From the NCBI GenBank assembly GCA_035526665.1, contig DATLBY010000185.1:1-7191 (forward strand): a stretch of DNA of 7,191 bases. The letters are read 5' to 3'. Numbering within the stretch: the stretch's first letter is position 1; the number at the start of each line of letters is the position of its first letter. This document shows positions 6,220 through 7,191 of the stretch, piece after piece. Below the pieces are notes generated by a model that did not search any database, was not told where the DNA came from, and saw only the letters and a list, made by a program, of their open reading frames with translations. Made by a program: the position numbers and the translations under genes. Source of the DNA: DATLBY01 sp035526665. GTDB lineage: Bacteria; Acidobacteriota; Terriglobia; Bryobacterales; Bryobacteraceae.

Positions 6220-7191
6220 CTACACCAGAGCTACTGGCGCTTCCCAATGTCCGGATTGCGAGGAGCGGAACAAAGCGTCAAGAACGGCCATATTCCATAC
6301 GCCATCTTCGATGCTGCTGGGCACTTCAGCGTTTTCGCGGATGGCGCGCGAGAACAGATCGCCCTGAATCGTATATTGATCGCAGACGGGGAACTCTTCA
6401 CGCCGGCGGCCGCCGCCAAACAGATCCGCGCCGGTGTCTACAAATAATTCGGTGGGGCGATCCGGCGGGGCGTTGAAAGGGATCGGCAGTTCTATTGAGG
6501 CCCGGGTTCCCATGATGTTCATTCGCTGATAGGGGACCAGCTGCGTGCTACAGGTGAAGATCGAATGGCCCCCGGGAAACTCGAGAATCGCCGAAGAGAG
6601 GCGATCCGTCCCCATCTCGGGGTCACGGTCGAGCAGGCCCAGCACGCGCCGGGGCTCCTGGCGAAAGAGAAAGCGCGACATGGTGATCGGGTAGCAGCCG
6701 ATGTCCATGATGGCGCCTCCGCCGTAAGCCGGAACATTGCGGATGTTCCGTGGATCCCGATTGAAATAGCTGAACGCGCCGATAATGGAGCGAAGGTCCC
6801 CGAATTCTTCAGAGGCGGCGATTTCGCGCGCTCTGAGCCATTGCGGATGGCTATGAACCATGAAGGCTTCTCCGATCTTGACGCCGGTGCGATTGCGGAC
6901 CCGGATCAACTCGAGCGATTCGGCGGCGGTGAGGCCGATCGGCTTTTCGCAGAGCACATGCTTGCCTGCTTCGGCCGCTCGAATGGACCAGGGCACGTGC
7001 AGGTGGTTCGGCAGTGGATTGTAGATCGCATCCACCGCGGGATCCGCGAGCAGCTCCTCATAAGACCCGTAGGCCTTGGCAATTCCGAGCGGCACGGCTG
7101 CCTGCCGGGCCTTGGACAAATCTCTGGAAGCGATGGCCGTAACTTCAGACCATGCGCCCCGCTGCATTGCAGGGATCACCTTCTTCACGGC
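6220..7191 (-). CDS. Gfo/Idh/MocA family oxidoreductase (N-terminus cut by window edge)
   Basis: NAD(P)-dependent oxidoreductase of the glucose-fructose oxidoreductase/D-xylose dehydrogenase branch. At least 322 residues lie in the window; the frame is open to the right edge and the N-terminal Rossmann GxGxxG strand, probably 10-20 residues, is missing. Numbering from the GTG at 7188 (probably an internal Val), visible motifs are AIASRD (18-23), the YGSYEELL segment (40-47), NPLPNHLH (57-64), and HVLCEKP (77-83) with the catalytic-site lysine K82. GGGAIMDIGCYP (156-167) holds D162 and Y166, where this branch carries Tyr rather than the His of inositol dehydrogenases. Such enzymes oxidise or reduce sugars and polyols, usually in the cytoplasm; no signal peptide can be judged here. 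It converges on rhaEW, stops 9 bases apart, so it belongs to another transcription unit entering from the right. Substrate is not determinable. Confidence 0.92.
   Translation of the reverse strand, partial: AVKKVIPAMQRGAWSEVTAIASRDLSKARQAAVPLGIAKAYGSYEELLADPAVDAIYNPLPNHLHVPWSIRAAEAGKHVLCEKPIGLTAAESLELIRVRNRTGVKIGEAFMVHSHPQWLRAREIAASEEFGDLRSIIGAFSYFNRDPRNIRNVPAYGGGAIMDIGCYPITMSRFLFRQEPRRVLGLLDRDPEMGTDRLSSAILEFPGGHSIFTCSTQLVPYQRMNIMGTRASIELPIPFNAPPDRPTELFVDTGADLFGGGRRREEFPVCDQYTIQGDLFSRAIRENAEVPSSIEDGVWNMAVLDALFRSSQSGHWEAPVALV

Noticed and set aside
7186..7188. GTG as start of the Gfo/Idh/MocA gene
   Set aside because: The frame stays open to the window edge and the Rossmann GxGxxG strand expected before this point is absent, so the true start lies beyond the window.

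Overview
The window is a sugar-catabolism locus built around L-rhamnose. It is GC-rich (roughly 58-60% by eye) and densely coded, with seven genes, five complete and two cut by the window edges. The proteins resemble those of soil heterotrophs. The combination of an L-rhamnose isomerase of the Pseudomonas stutzeri type, a stand-alone mutarotase and a fused rhamnulose-1-phosphate aldolase/dehydrogenase, next to Gfo/Idh/MocA and aldo/keto oxidoreductases and with few Shine-Dalgarno sequences, is compatible with Acidobacteriota (Solibacter/Bryobacter-like). That placement is an inference from general gene content; no marker gene proves it.

Layout: a short divergent control region (3580-3658) separates two transcription units. 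Leftward (minus strand) run rhaI, murB, an L-galactose-dehydrogenase-like aldo/keto reductase, and a family-3 O-methyltransferase that leaves the window at its left edge. The gaps are 32, 71 and 37 bases, so they may form one operon. Rightward (plus strand) run rhaM (L-rhamnose mutarotase) and, 26 bases on, the rhaEW-type fusion (aldolase domain followed by short-chain dehydrogenase domain). A Gfo/Idh/MocA oxidoreductase is convergent with it on the minus strand, 9 bases away, and leaves the window at its right edge without its N-terminus.

How the genes fit together: RhaM interconverts the anomers of L-rhamnose, RhaI makes L-rhamnulose, a kinase (RhaB, not in this window) would phosphorylate it, the aldolase half of RhaEW splits L-rhamnulose-1-phosphate into dihydroxyacetone phosphate and L-lactaldehyde, and the dehydrogenase half oxidises the lactaldehyde to L-lactate. 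The aldo/keto reductase and the Gfo/Idh/MocA enzyme may oxidise related free sugars. MurB belongs to peptidoglycan synthesis, and its place directly behind rhaI is the oddest feature of the neighbourhood. I found no RNA gene, CRISPR array, mobile element or convincing rho-independent terminator. No gap reaches 300 bases. I do not see an undescribed system: the core is a known rhamnose pathway variant, and the interest lies in its companions and its control region.
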